48,921 bases of DNA, from assembly GCA_903884115.1 (NCBI GenBank), contig CAISDH010000021.1:1-48921 (forward strand), written 5' to 3'. Source of the stretch: an uncultured Microcaldota archaeon (GTDB lineage Archaea > Micrarchaeota > Micrarchaeia > Micrarchaeales > Micrarchaeaceae). Shown here one piece after another: positions 39,579-48,212 of the stretch (positions are counted from its first letter, which is position 1; every line of letters starts with the position of its first letter). Position numbers and translations under genes: made by a program. A model generated the notes under the pieces. The model saw nothing but the letters and a program-made list of their open reading frames with translations. It ran no database searches and had not been told where the DNA came from.

Positions 39579-40658
39579 TTAAGATTGCTCTTGTAAGCCC
39601 TGTGCCGCGCCATGAACTTTCTCATAGACCTTTAGTGTTTCCTCTGCTGTCTTTCTCCATGTGAACTCCCTGGCGTAGTTCATCGCCTTCATGCGCAGTT
39701 GCTCATCGTACCCGTTGTCCTTCAGATCTTTTATTATCTGCGCCATGCGATCCTCATCTTCCACCTCATAGCAGTATTTTTTGACCTCTTCAGGAATTTG
39801 AGCTTTTTTGCTTATGATTACGGGCACTCCTCTCGCCTGGGCTTCAAGCAGCTCCATCTCAAATCCTGCGTACAGGACCGGATGCAGGTACACGTCGAAG
39901 CTGTCGTAGACGTTCACCATCTGATCGCTAGGAACGAATCCTTTGAACGCTATCCTGCTGTCTCCTGCAGCCATGCGTACCAGTTCGTCATAAATGCCTG
40001 CTGGCTTGCCCCATAGCTCATACCTGATGTCCTTGTCTGTAAGCTTCTTAAAGGCCCTCATGGTGAATGCAACGTTCTTTCCGGGCATGAATGAGCCAAG
40101 ATGTCCCACCACAAACGGCCTTCCTTTGTCCTCTTTAGGTTTGAGCGGCGTCTGAATGAACTCATCATCGACTCCTATATTCACTACAGAAATCCTGTCC
40201 TTGTCACATCCCAGCTTTATGGCCTCTTCCCTGACGAGTGTTGAGATCACAATCATATGATCAGAGCCCAGCGCCTGCTTCTGGCATGCCTCATTTATCG
40301 TGTTTCCTAAGAAGGAGCTGGCTTTCGGCATCGCTGCCAACGGATTGTCCTCATCGATCAGGCGAAACTCTGGCACGGTGGTTATGATTGTTGCTTTTCC
40401 ACGTCGAAACGGATCAAATGCAATAGGGGCAGGTATGTTTATTATGTCATAATAAGACAATTTTTTGACAAGCGTGAGCAGTGTGAATGAAAGTTCCCGC
40501 ATCAGTAGGTCATTACCAATGCCTAGCTCTACCTTGTCTATTGTGTGCTTTGACTTGAGTGCCAGGAGATTCTGCCATATGCAGTAGATGTATTTTTGCA
40601 CTCCTTGGCCTAGGTCTTTGTTAAAATTGCCCTTCATGCTGAGGATTCCAACCTTCAT
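39579..40658 (-). CDS. Glycosyltransferase family 4 (GT-B)
   Basis: 359 residues with the GT1/GT4 C-terminal half: VVGHLGSFMPGKNVAFTMRAFK, the ELWGKPAG segment, AFKGFVPSDQMVNVYDSFDVYLHPVLYAGFEMELLEAQARGVPVI with the E-x7-E nucleotide-sugar motif. The N-terminal acceptor domain begins MKVGILSMKGNFNKD. It would use a nucleotide sugar to extend a lipid-linked glycan on the cytoplasmic side. Shine-Dalgarno GGGAGAAA precedes ATG 40658. Confidence 0.87.
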   Translation of the reverse strand: MKVGILSMKGNFNKDLGQGVQKYIYCIWQNLLALKSKHTIDKVELGIGNDLLMRELSFTLLTLVKKLSYYDIINIPAPIAFDPFRRGKATIITTVPEFRLIDEDNPLAAMPKASSFLGNTINEACQKQALGSDHMIVISTLVREEAIKLGCDKDRISVVNIGVDDEFIQTPLKPKEDKGRPFVVGHLGSFMPGKNVAFTMRAFKKLTDKDIRYELWGKPAGIYDELVRMAAGDSRIAFKGFVPSDQMVNVYDSFDVYLHPVLYAGFEMELLEAQARGVPVIISKKAQIPEEVKKYCYEVEDEDRMAQIIKDLKDNGYDEQLRMKAMNYAREFTWRKTAEETLKVYEKVHGAAQGLQEQS

Positions 40659-40749
40659 TTTCTCCCTTTCTTCGGATTATCTGCTCTAATAAGCAAGTCT
40701 GTAGACATCGAGAATCCTTATTTTGAATTGATTCTCGAATCCAGCGAGC

Positions 40750-41715
40750 TCATCTGCTCTGATTGCTCTTAAGATAGCTGATTGTCTTTTTGAGGCCTTC
40801 TTCAAGGCTTGTTCGTGGTTCCCATCCAAGCAACTTCTTGGCCTTTGAGTTGTCTCCCCTGAGCACATACGCATCAAGAGGCCTTTTCGGAGTAGCATTC
40901 CAGAATATATTTTTCTTGAAGTCCGTAAGTTTTGCAATAAGTTCTGCCGTTTCCTTTGTAGTGTATGCCTTCCCGGTGCAGAGCTGTATGTCCTCTCCTA
41001 TTGCTTTCTCATTTGCCAATGCCTTTAGGTACCCATCGACATGGTCGTCCACATACACCCAGTCCCTCACTGCGCCAGGATCGCCAAGGTAGACCTCTCC
41101 CTGCTTCAGCATCTGCGATATGGTGCGCTCTATGAAGAAATGGGCGTTATTCTTTCTGCCATAGGTGTTGTACGGCCTAAGCACAGTGAATGGGAAATTG
41201 TATGCCTTGTGCATGTACTTGAGGTACAGGTCGCTTGCGACCTTCGCTACTGCATAAGGGCTGTTAGGGTTCAGCGCAGATTCTTCTGTCAGCACCTCGC
41301 TCTTTTCCTTGAGTGTGGTGCCATACTCCTCGCTTGTGCCCGCAAAAATGAACTGTTTGAAGTTGTTCGCGTTTCGATAGCACGCCTCTGCAAGGTTCAC
41401 AGTTCCTAGGTAGTCCGTTTCGCCAATCTCTATGTAGTGGTCATACGAGAAGGACACTGCGCTGATTGCTGCCAGGTGTATCACGTAATCTGGCTGCGAC
41501 TCCCTGATTATATTCTTCACAGCTGGATAGTCTGTGAGGTTTGCGTAATGCATGAGGCAGTCAGTCCCTTTATTCATTGTGTACCTTCCGGTTACATACC
41601 TCTCAAGGATCTCTACCTCATAGCCTTTGGCCATCAGTTTCGGTATCAATTCAGATCCTATAAAGCCCGTACCTCCTGTAACAAGGACTTTTCCAGTCGG
41701 TTCATGCGCTACCAT
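40750..41715 (-). CDS. NAD-dependent epimerase/dehydratase (extended SDR, GMD-like)
   Basis: 321 residues. LVTGGTGFIGSELIPKL binds NAD; TSEEYGTT and Y-x3-K in SPYAVAKVASD form the active site; LRPYNTYGRKN and RDWVYVDDHVDGYLKAL close the fold. The SEEYG Ser-Glu-Glu pattern resembles GDP-mannose 4,6-dehydratase/GDP-6-deoxy-4-keto reductase relatives, so a 6-deoxysugar step is possible. A TATA-like TTTTAAAATAATTAAATT lies just upstream (41727-41744). Confidence 0.82.
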   Translation of the reverse strand: MVAHEPTGKVLVTGGTGFIGSELIPKLMAKGYEVEILERYVTGRYTMNKGTDCLMHYANLTDYPAVKNIIRESQPDYVIHLAAISAVSFSYDHYIEIGETDYLGTVNLAEACYRNANNFKQFIFAGTSEEYGTTLKEKSEVLTEESALNPNSPYAVAKVASDLYLKYMHKAYNFPFTVLRPYNTYGRKNNAHFFIERTISQMLKQGEVYLGDPGAVRDWVYVDDHVDGYLKALANEKAIGEDIQLCTGKAYTTKETAELIAKLTDFKKNIFWNATPKRPLDAYVLRGDNSKAKKLLGWEPRTSLEEGLKKTISYLKSNQSR

Positions 41716-41883
41716 CTAACTACCCCTAATTTAATTATTTTAAAAGGCAATTGCTATTTCTGGCCTTTATGCCGAATTAATAATATTGAATGAACAAGTC
41801 TTATAAATGTGCCTTTTTACATGAAATTCTCTCTGCATATGCCTTTGGCTTTCAGAGTTGCATCCGTGCAAATCAAAGATTAG

Positions 41884-41899
41884 GTATATATATCTAAAG
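41884..41899 (+). promoter_or_regulatory. TATA box for the UDP-sugar dehydrogenase
   Basis: GTATATATATCTAAAG lies about 48-63 bases before ATG 41947. The divergent spacer 41716-41946 carries no gene. Confidence 0.55.
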
Positions 41900-41946
41900 A
41901 GCATCAGAATGATAATCTGCTGTAAGTTGGCCGAAAAGGTGTGTGT

Positions 41947-43137
41947 ATGCATTATGACATTTGTGTGATAGGCGGATTTGGACATGTGGGCTTGCCCCTA
42001 TCAATAGCGTTTGCCGACAAAGGGCTGAAAGTATGTGCATTGGACATCAACAAGGATGTCTACAAGGCGCTGTCCGAAGGCCGTATGCCTTTCTTCGAGG
42101 ACGGCGCAGACAGTCTTCTAAAAAAAGTCTTGGACAAAAAGACGCTGGACGTCTCGTTGGATCCCTCGTGCATAAGTCAGAGCGACACAGTCATTGTAAC
42201 GATCGGCACTCCAATAGATGTGCACTCGAGTCCGCAGCTCAATGTTCTAGAGAAGGCGATAAACTCTTACATGCAGTATTTCAGGGACGGGCAGCTCATA
42301 GTGCTGAGGAGCACGGCATACCCCAACACCACTGTGAAATTGCAGAAGTTCTTCGATGGAAAAGGGAAAAAGGTCGATGTCGCTTTCTGTCCTGAGCGCA
42401 TCGTACAGGGATATGCGCTGAAAGAGCTGTCTGAGCTGCCGCAGATAGTTTCTGCTGCCACCGCGCAAGGCTTGGAAAAGGCAAAGAAGCTCTTCGGACA
42501 GCTGACAGCCGATGTCGTCGCAGTCAATCCCACCGAGGCAGAATATGCTAAACTGTTCACGAACGCATGGCGCTACATAAAGTTCAGCGCCGCAAACCAG
42601 TTCTTCATGCTGGCCAACGATGCGGGTCTAGATTTTGCCAAGATTCACAAGGCGATGACGCACAACTACAAACGTGCCGTTGACATGCCCTTGGCAGGGT
42701 TTGCCGCAGGTCCGTGCCTATTCAAGGACACTGCGCAGCTCAGCGCGTCCAACAACAACGACTTTGCGCTGGGAAATGCTGCAATACTGGTCAACGAGGG
42801 GCTTCCTTTCTACATAACAAAGAAGCTGAAGCAGAAGTACGACCTGCAGAACAAGTCAGTAGGCATACTGGGCATGGCATTCAAGGCGGATATTGACGAC
42901 ATACGCGATTCTCTGTCATACAAGCTCAAGGATTTGCTGGAATTCGAGACAAAGCAGGTCTACTGCTCAGACCCATACGTGAAGGATCCAAGCTTCCTAA
43001 GTGCTGAAGAGCTGATCAAGAAGTCGGACATAGTGATACTCGCCACGCCTCACAAGCAGTATGCAAGTCTCAATATCGGGGATGGCAAGGTGCTCATAGA
43101 CATATGGGACTTCTACAAGAAAGGCTGCCGCATATGA
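41947..43137 (+). CDS. UDP-sugar 6-dehydrogenase (WecC/UDP-ManNAc dehydrogenase-like)
   Basis: 396 residues from ATG 41947, with GGTGTGTGT ahead. The NAD-binding motif GGFGHVGLPLS, VTIGTPID and VLRSTAYPNTT match the UDP-glucose/UDP-HexNAc dehydrogenase family. FCPERIVQGYALKEL, the TNAWRYIKFSAANQF helix and the catalytic cysteine in AGPCLFKDT follow. The last domain has GMAFKADIDDIRDS. It oxidises C6 of a UDP sugar to a uronate in two steps, four electrons. ERIVQG and GPCLFKDT favour UDP-N-acetylmannosamine or a related amino sugar over UDP-glucose. Confidence 0.87.
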   Translation: MHYDICVIGGFGHVGLPLSIAFADKGLKVCALDINKDVYKALSEGRMPFFEDGADSLLKKVLDKKTLDVSLDPSCISQSDTVIVTIGTPIDVHSSPQLNVLEKAINSYMQYFRDGQLIVLRSTAYPNTTVKLQKFFDGKGKKVDVAFCPERIVQGYALKELSELPQIVSAATAQGLEKAKKLFGQLTADVVAVNPTEAEYAKLFTNAWRYIKFSAANQFFMLANDAGLDFAKIHKAMTHNYKRAVDMPLAGFAAGPCLFKDTAQLSASNNNDFALGNAAILVNEGLPFYITKKLKQKYDLQNKSVGILGMAFKADIDDIRDSLSYKLKDLLEFETKQVYCSDPYVKDPSFLSAEELIKKSDIVILATPHKQYASLNIGDGKVLIDIWDFYKKGCRI

Positions 43138-43146
43138 TGCTGCGCT

Positions 43147-44130
43147 TCAGGCTTGAATGTGATTCTTAACGAACTGGTACGTGTCCTTTATGATGTAGTC
43201 CAGTTCGTGCTTTGGCTTCCATCCCAGTATTCTCTCTGCCTTTTCTGATTTTCCCACCCTGAACCTGACGTCGTCCTTTGGTGCCTCTGTGTGCTTCACC
43301 TCTGGGAACTTTGAGCTCTTGTTGATGGCAGCCCACACTCTCTCTGCCAGCTCGCCCATAGAAATAGTGCTGTTGCCGCACACGTTGAAGTCGTCATTCT
43401 TGACTTTCCTGCTGACCATGAGGCTTAGCGCTTCGGCTATGTCCTCTGCATGCGTGAACGTCCTAACCTGCTTGCCATCGCCCATTATCTCAAACGGCGT
43501 CTGCTTTATCATCGCTTTGTATATGAAGTCAGGTATCACGTGCGCCATGCCGAACTCCAACTCTCCTTTGGAATTGACGTGTGGAAGTTCACCGCTGCCC
43601 ACGGCGTTGAACGGCCTCACTACCAAATAATTCAGCCCGAATTCCTTGTTGGCTCCTCTGACAAGGAACTCGCCAAAGAGTTTCTGCATGCCATAGTTCG
43701 TTATTGGTATCTGCTGGTTCAATGCATCCTCTTCCGTGACCGGTCTCTGCATCCTCTCGTACACCATTGACGAGGAGAAGTAGTATAGCGTCGCATTCGG
43801 AGATGAGGACAATGTGCAGTCTATGGCATGGGTCAGTATCTCTGTGTTGTCCCTGGCTATCTGGTAGGGTATCCTGTGAAAATAGCCTATGCCTCCTATC
43901 AATGCTGCAAAACACATCACAATGTCATAATCCTTGAATTCCATAGGATACATGTTCCTGATATCCTTCTTCACCAGTTTGAAATTCTTGTTCTTGTAGA
44001 AATCGTGCTCCAGGAATCCGTACTTGGAAAAATTGTCAACCGACGTGACTTCGTGGCCATCAAGCAGCAGCCTGCGCACCGCGTAAGAGCCTATGAACCC
44101 GCAACCTCCCAACGCCAATATCCTAGCCAT
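43147..44130 (-). CDS. NAD-dependent epimerase (GalE-like extended SDR)
   Basis: 327 residues. LALGGCGFIGSYAVRRLL is the nucleotide-binding motif; SSSMVYERM and Y-x3-K in TNYGMQKLFGE are the catalytic elements; RPFNAVGSGE, RTFTHAEDIAEAL and ILGWKPKHEL complete the family. The preceding GTGATTGA is a clear ribosome site and AATATAAAG (44172-44180) a TATA box, so it can be transcribed apart from the radical SAM gene. It is likely a C4 or C5 sugar-nucleotide epimerase; substrate unknown. Convergent with the dehydrogenase, 9 bases apart. Confidence 0.85.
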   Translation of the reverse strand: MARILALGGCGFIGSYAVRRLLLDGHEVTSVDNFSKYGFLEHDFYKNKNFKLVKKDIRNMYPMEFKDYDIVMCFAALIGGIGYFHRIPYQIARDNTEILTHAIDCTLSSSPNATLYYFSSSMVYERMQRPVTEEDALNQQIPITNYGMQKLFGEFLVRGANKEFGLNYLVVRPFNAVGSGELPHVNSKGELEFGMAHVIPDFIYKAMIKQTPFEIMGDGKQVRTFTHAEDIAEALSLMVSRKVKNDDFNVCGNSTISMGELAERVWAAINKSSKFPEVKHTEAPKDDVRFRVGKSEKAERILGWKPKHELDYIIKDTYQFVKNHIQA

Positions 44131-44169
44131 TCAATCACATCACGAGGCATTCCAAATCTACGTACTTCC

Positions 44170-45627
44170 TCACTTTATATTGTTGATCGCGAGCTTTGCG
44201 GTCCCACGGACTCCCCGCGTCTTGATGCACAACGGCACGAATCTTTTCAAATGATTAAAAGACCACAGATGCCTCTCCCATTCCCCGCCAGCATACTTGA
44301 ATAGCTCCTCTATCTCTGTGCTCTTCAGCTGCGGAGAGTTTATTACACTGTAATTCGCTCCGTCAAATTTGTTAAAGTCCTCTGAAGCCAACCAGCCGTT
44401 AGCCTTCACTTCGTCGTAAAACGGCGTACCTGGCAGCGGAGTGACGATTGAAATCTGCAGACTGTCCGGATCAAGTTTCTTGGCGAATTCTATGGTGGCT
44501 TTTATCGATTCTATGGTGTCCGTGGGGTGCCCGACGCTGAAGGTGGCATGTGCCCATATGTCCTCTTCCATGAGGAACTTCCTAAACGTAAGCGTCTTAT
44601 CCATGGAGATTATGCCTTTGTGCATCTGCTTCAATACTGCCGGATCTGCCGACTCCACTCCAAACTTCAGGCCTATGCAGCCTGCCCTCTTCATCAGGCG
44701 CACATTCTCGTGCGATATTGTTATGTCTGCCATGGCCGTCCATGGTATGTCCACTTTGTTCTGAATCATATAATTGCAGAGGTCCTGAAGATGCTTCGGA
44801 TTTATCGAGAGAGTGTCGTCATCAAAATATATCTGCTTTGCCCCGAACTCCTTCTTCACGTAGAGCATTTCTTCAACAACATTTTCAGGAGTCCTGACTC
44901 TGTATTTCGGATTTCTGTAGAACACATTTGTGTAACAGAACCTGCATCCGACAGGGCAGGATCTTGACGTCATCATCTGTACTGTGGGCTTGCCCCTGAG
45001 CGCAAAGTCGTTGTACATGTTGATTACGTGCTTCTGCCTTTCTGGGAACGGGTATCTTGAGATGTTGTCATCGATTGGCCTTAACCCGTTAGATACCACA
45101 GTGTCGCCCTTCCTCCAGATCAAGCCAGTCACGTTTGTAGGATCAAGCTCTTTGTTAACCAGCTCTGCGAGTGTCAATTCCATCTCGCCGATCAGAGCAA
45201 AATCTATGACGCTTTCACCTTTCATGACCTCTGTTCCAAGACCGGACACGTGGTATCCTGCCACGGCTATCTTAAGCTCTGGAACATCCGTCTTGATCTC
45301 GTGCAATAAGCGCATCAACAGTGAAAAACTGACAGTTGGCGTCTCTATAAGAAGCAGATCCGGACGTAATTGCGCCACGCGATCGCGGAATTCCTTCTCA
45401 TTCATAAGTTCTGCGCAGGCATCAAGGAACGTGATATCCGCACTGGAGTTGGCTCTCAAGTAACTAGAGGCGTATCCGAGGAAAAACGGGTACGGCAAAT
45501 ACATCAATGTCCTTTTGGCCAGAGAACGAGACATGTGGTAGCTATGGCTCCACCTGCTCCCTCCTTGTACGTAACGTCTGTTTTCATCGTACAAATATGC
45601 TGGCGGGTTTGCGATAAGAACTTTCAT
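44170..45627 (-). CDS. Radical SAM protein with N-terminal B12-binding-type domain
   Basis: 485 residues from ATG 45627, preferred over 45648 because TAATATAAATATTTG at 45649-45663 is the TATA box. The N-terminal 170 residues have the Rossmann-like cobalamin-binding fold (KVLIANPPA, LLLIETPTVSFSL, IAVAGYHVSGLGTEV) but no DxHxxG. The 4Fe-4S motif C224-x3-C228-x2-C231 is in SCPVGCRFCYTN, followed by YFDDDTLSIN and FGVESADPAVL. Relatives methylate or rearrange unactivated carbons in sugars, lipids and peptides. In this cluster a C-methylation of a sugar is plausible. Confidence 0.85.
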   Translation of the reverse strand: MKVLIANPPAYLYDENRRYVQGGSRWSHSYHMSRSLAKRTLMYLPYPFFLGYASSYLRANSSADITFLDACAELMNEKEFRDRVAQLRPDLLLIETPTVSFSLLMRLLHEIKTDVPELKIAVAGYHVSGLGTEVMKGESVIDFALIGEMELTLAELVNKELDPTNVTGLIWRKGDTVVSNGLRPIDDNISRYPFPERQKHVINMYNDFALRGKPTVQMMTSRSCPVGCRFCYTNVFYRNPKYRVRTPENVVEEMLYVKKEFGAKQIYFDDDTLSINPKHLQDLCNYMIQNKVDIPWTAMADITISHENVRLMKRAGCIGLKFGVESADPAVLKQMHKGIISMDKTLTFRKFLMEEDIWAHATFSVGHPTDTIESIKATIEFAKKLDPDSLQISIVTPLPGTPFYDEVKANGWLASEDFNKFDGANYSVINSPQLKSTEIEELFKYAGGEWERHLWSFNHLKRFVPLCIKTRGVRGTAKLAINNIK

Positions 45628-45683
45628 AGTTACAAATCCCTCATTCAAATATTTATATTAGCCGTTACTGCCTGCAGTTGTGA

Positions 45684-46154
45684 TCAGTCTTTGTCTGCCC
45701 GATTTTTTATCGATTTCGCGGGCACTCCTGCCACTACATCATAAGGTTTTACATCATGCGTTACAACCGCACCGGCAGCTATGGTGGCGCCTTTGCCTAT
45801 CTTCAATGACATGAGCAGTATCGCACCGTACCCTATCCATGCCTTGTCGCCTATCTCCAAGTTGCATTCCTTATTGTGGTCGCGCGCCACGAATGCGACA
45901 TTTGGGGCAATCCCTACATCGCTACCTATCTTTATTTTTGTCGGGTTATTGCCGATGCCCACTATGTCAATGGCTTCGCCTGTGCTCCTGTCGCCAACAG
46001 ATATGTCAAGCGTGGAGTAAGGGTAGATGTTGAAGCACATCCATGCATTCGGGAACTTGCGGAGCCAGTGGCAGCGCAGGTAGAAGTCGTAGAACGGCTT
46101 TAACAGCGTCCTGCCTAGAAGTATCTGGAGTGCTGAGAATGATTTTGTTGCCAC
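45684..46154 (-). CDS. Left-handed beta-helix (hexapeptide) acyltransferase
   Basis: 156 residues from GTG 46154, which follows the upstream TGA and has GAGGGG ahead; the longer frame starts inside the previous gene. Hexapeptide repeats IKIGSDVGIAPNVAF, LEIGDKAWIGYGAIL, LKIGKGATIAAGAVV and the closing DVKPYDVVAGVPAKSI are typical of sugar O-acetyltransferases. The conserved His is in FVARDHNKE. Acceptor unknown. It is coupled to the GT2 gene. Confidence 0.87.
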   Translation of the reverse strand: MATKSFSALQILLGRTLLKPFYDFYLRCHWLRKFPNAWMCFNIYPYSTLDISVGDRSTGEAIDIVGIGNNPTKIKIGSDVGIAPNVAFVARDHNKECNLEIGDKAWIGYGAILLMSLKIGKGATIAAGAVVTHDVKPYDVVAGVPAKSIKNRADKD

Positions 46155-46158
46155 CCCC

Positions 46159-46848
46159 TCATCTCTTCGTGTTCTTCTTGCGCGGCGTCCTGTGATCCTC
46201 AACCTTGTCAAATATCTTGTAGGAATACCTCACAAAACCGTATATCTCTCCAAGCAAGATCATCAGGGCGTGTATGAATTCATAACCTCGGGACATGGCC
46301 ATCCTCTTGAGGTTCATGTTTGGTTTGTGGTACTGCAGGTATATTCTTGCATATGCAACGCCGGTATCAAAGCCCCAGACTATTGCCTTTCTGACAGTTA
46401 TCTTCTTGAAATGCCACACCACCGGTTGCCTTGTGCGCTTTATGTCATAGTTGTCCTGCCTAAGTTTTTCATGGAATTCCACATCTTCAGATATTCCAAA
46501 GCTTTCATCAAAGCGGTGGGTTCTGGCCACGCTCGCAGTCATTCCTAGGTTGCAAACAGAATCCACCCTGTCGTCCACGATCACTTCGTCGGCTTTTACA
46601 ATCTGGTACGTGTCTATGAGCTTGACCATCTTCTCGAGCCAGTCATTATCAAAAACTCGGGTATCTCCTTCCAGCAAAATAATTTTCTTGCCCTTGGCTT
46701 TCTCTAGGCCTCTGTTCCACGCAGACGAGATGTGCATCTTTCCTCCAACTAGCACTATCTCGAAGTCCTTGAACGTCTGCTTATTCAGGTCATTGTATAG
46801 CTCCTCAGGCTTCTTGAGAGCAGGTATGATGATGCTTACTTCTACCAT
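46159..46848 (-). CDS. Glycosyltransferase family 2-like protein
   Basis: 229 residues. VSIIIPALKKPEELYNDL and QTFKDFEIVLVGG open a GT-A fold; the nucleotide-binding DxD is replaced by LEGDTRVFD, so the metal site differs from the standard DGS/DxD pair. FDESFGISEDVEFHEKLR is the typical acceptor-side ED motif. A C-terminal hydrophobic helix (HALMILLGEIYGFVRY) could attach it to the membrane. ATTAATTAAATATC about 40 bases upstream is a TATA box. Confidence 0.78.
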   Translation of the reverse strand: MVEVSIIIPALKKPEELYNDLNKQTFKDFEIVLVGGKMHISSAWNRGLEKAKGKKIILLEGDTRVFDNDWLEKMVKLIDTYQIVKADEVIVDDRVDSVCNLGMTASVARTHRFDESFGISEDVEFHEKLRQDNYDIKRTRQPVVWHFKKITVRKAIVWGFDTGVAYARIYLQYHKPNMNLKRMAMSRGYEFIHALMILLGEIYGFVRYSYKIFDKVEDHRTPRKKNTKR

Positions 46849-46964
46849 GTCAAAACCAGTTGAATATCCACCTATTGAACATCAGATATTTAATTAATGT
46901 TGTGTGTGCCTTTTGATTGCACACGATTTCTTTGTTGATCATCCGGTGCCGCTAGTTCTCATTG

Positions 46965-47957
46965 CTATTTTGCGTAGGGAGTTCTCTCTGCAAACAGAAG
47001 CCCTACATACTCTTTTGTACTGGAATTAGAACCGTAATAAAACTGAGGCGCAGTGTGCCTGACTTTGAAACCGCACTCTTTGAGTTTAGTCTCGAGGTTC
47101 TTGTAGCCATAATGATACTCTATCACTATCTGCTCAAACTTCCTAAGCACCGATGCATCCTCATTAAGTATTATCCCATATTCGTAGCCTTCGCAATCCA
47201 TCTTTAGCATGCAATTATCTAGTCCGTATTTTTTGGCTATGTCTTCTAGCTTAACTATCTTTATGAGAGTTCCTTTTCCGCCTCTCTTCAAAATCACATC
47301 ACCAGAGTTCTTAAACAACGGATCTGTTCTGATGTTGCCTCTTTCGCCTCCACATGCCTCATTAACAAGTGTTATCTTGCTTCCAAGTCTGTTGAGCTCC
47401 ACGTTTTTCTTTGCGATCATGTAGGAATACGGCCACGGTTCATACGCATATACGTGCGTTGCCCCTTTTTGTGCGAAGTAGATTGCAGTGTCTCCCACGT
47501 TGGCACCGATGTCTAGGACAGTTCGAGCTTTTACGTTGAGCCACGCGTATTGGCCCTTGAAGAACTGCTCCACCATCAAACCCACTGCGTTTTGCATCTG
47601 CATGTCAGAATCAAAATAGAAGCGCACCTTGTTTCTTTGGCCATACGTTGCAACGTTCCTGCCTATCTTTATTGGTAAATGGTCCTTCTTTATTTGTGCA
47701 GACAGTACCTCTCTGTTTGTCCAAAATTCAGAATAGTCCTCTTTCTTTGATAGCGTGATGCTCTTGCTTTTGTCGAGCCGTATCGTGGTGCGGTGCAAGA
47801 CATTCAGTCTGAACAACATCAGAGATAGGAAATTACGCAGTCCGAACAGATCGATCTGCGACATGAATGATTTCAGGTAGCTTCCGTTCAGGGTCAGATA
47901 TTCGTGCAACCTTATGTTGGTGCGCATTCCGTACTGCTTCGTATCTGATTTTTGCAT
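46965..47957 (-). CDS. FkbM-family SAM-dependent methyltransferase
   Basis: 330 residues. SAM-binding motif I is VLDIGANVGDTAIYFA, with AYEPWPYSYMIAKKN (acidic loop) and CMLKMDCEGYEYGIIL as the FkbM-specific motif. The N-terminal 110 residues are unassigned. FkbM enzymes O-methylate sugars or polyketides. Here methylation of a surface glycan is the natural reading. Met1 (47957) or Met11 (47927) may be the start. A minus-strand TATA-like GGTTTTATAGTAAT is near 48030-48043. Confidence 0.87.
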   Translation of the reverse strand: MQKSDTKQYGMRTNIRLHEYLTLNGSYLKSFMSQIDLFGLRNFLSLMLFRLNVLHRTTIRLDKSKSITLSKKEDYSEFWTNREVLSAQIKKDHLPIKIGRNVATYGQRNKVRFYFDSDMQMQNAVGLMVEQFFKGQYAWLNVKARTVLDIGANVGDTAIYFAQKGATHVYAYEPWPYSYMIAKKNVELNRLGSKITLVNEACGGERGNIRTDPLFKNSGDVILKRGGKGTLIKIVKLEDIAKKYGLDNCMLKMDCEGYEYGIILNEDASVLRKFEQIVIEYHYGYKNLETKLKECGFKVRHTAPQFYYGSNSSTKEYVGLLFAERTPYAK

Positions 47958-48162
47958 AACAAACCACGAGAATTCACGAGTGACTGCTTGAACGCTGCCT
48001 GCTGTAGACAGAAAAGCAATGATGCTCTGGTATTACTATAAAACCTCTCATTTTTATCTCTTTCTGCCTGCTGTATTCCGCCCAGAAAATCTCGGCTCAC
48101 GAGGTAGAATACGCTGCAGTGCTCTATCGCCAAACTTGGGTTGTCCAATAATTCCGCTATTT

Positions 48163-48183
48163 CCCAGGGTATTTAACCCTGGG
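48163..48183. repeat. Perfect inverted repeat at the IS left side
   Basis: CCCAGGGT and ACCCTGGG face each other around ATTTA. It may be the terminator that insulates the element or part of the left end of the IS. The non-coding stretch 47958-48162 before it shows only the FkbM promoter. Confidence 0.5.
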
Positions 48184-48185
48184 TA

Positions 48186-48212
48186 GCATACTGATTTTGG
48201 CGACCAGTATGC
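48186..48212 (+). promoter_or_regulatory. Stem-loop covering the transposase start codon
   Basis: GCATACTG (48186-48193) pairs with CAGTATGC (48205-48212), and the ATG at 48209-48211 lies in the right arm. In a readthrough transcript this hairpin would hide the start, a device used by many insertion sequences to limit transposase. Confidence 0.45.

Noticed and set aside
47912-48148. 78-codon minus-strand frame upstream of the FkbM gene
   Set aside because: It overlaps the FkbM start in another frame and spans its TATA-like promoter; no recognisable domain.
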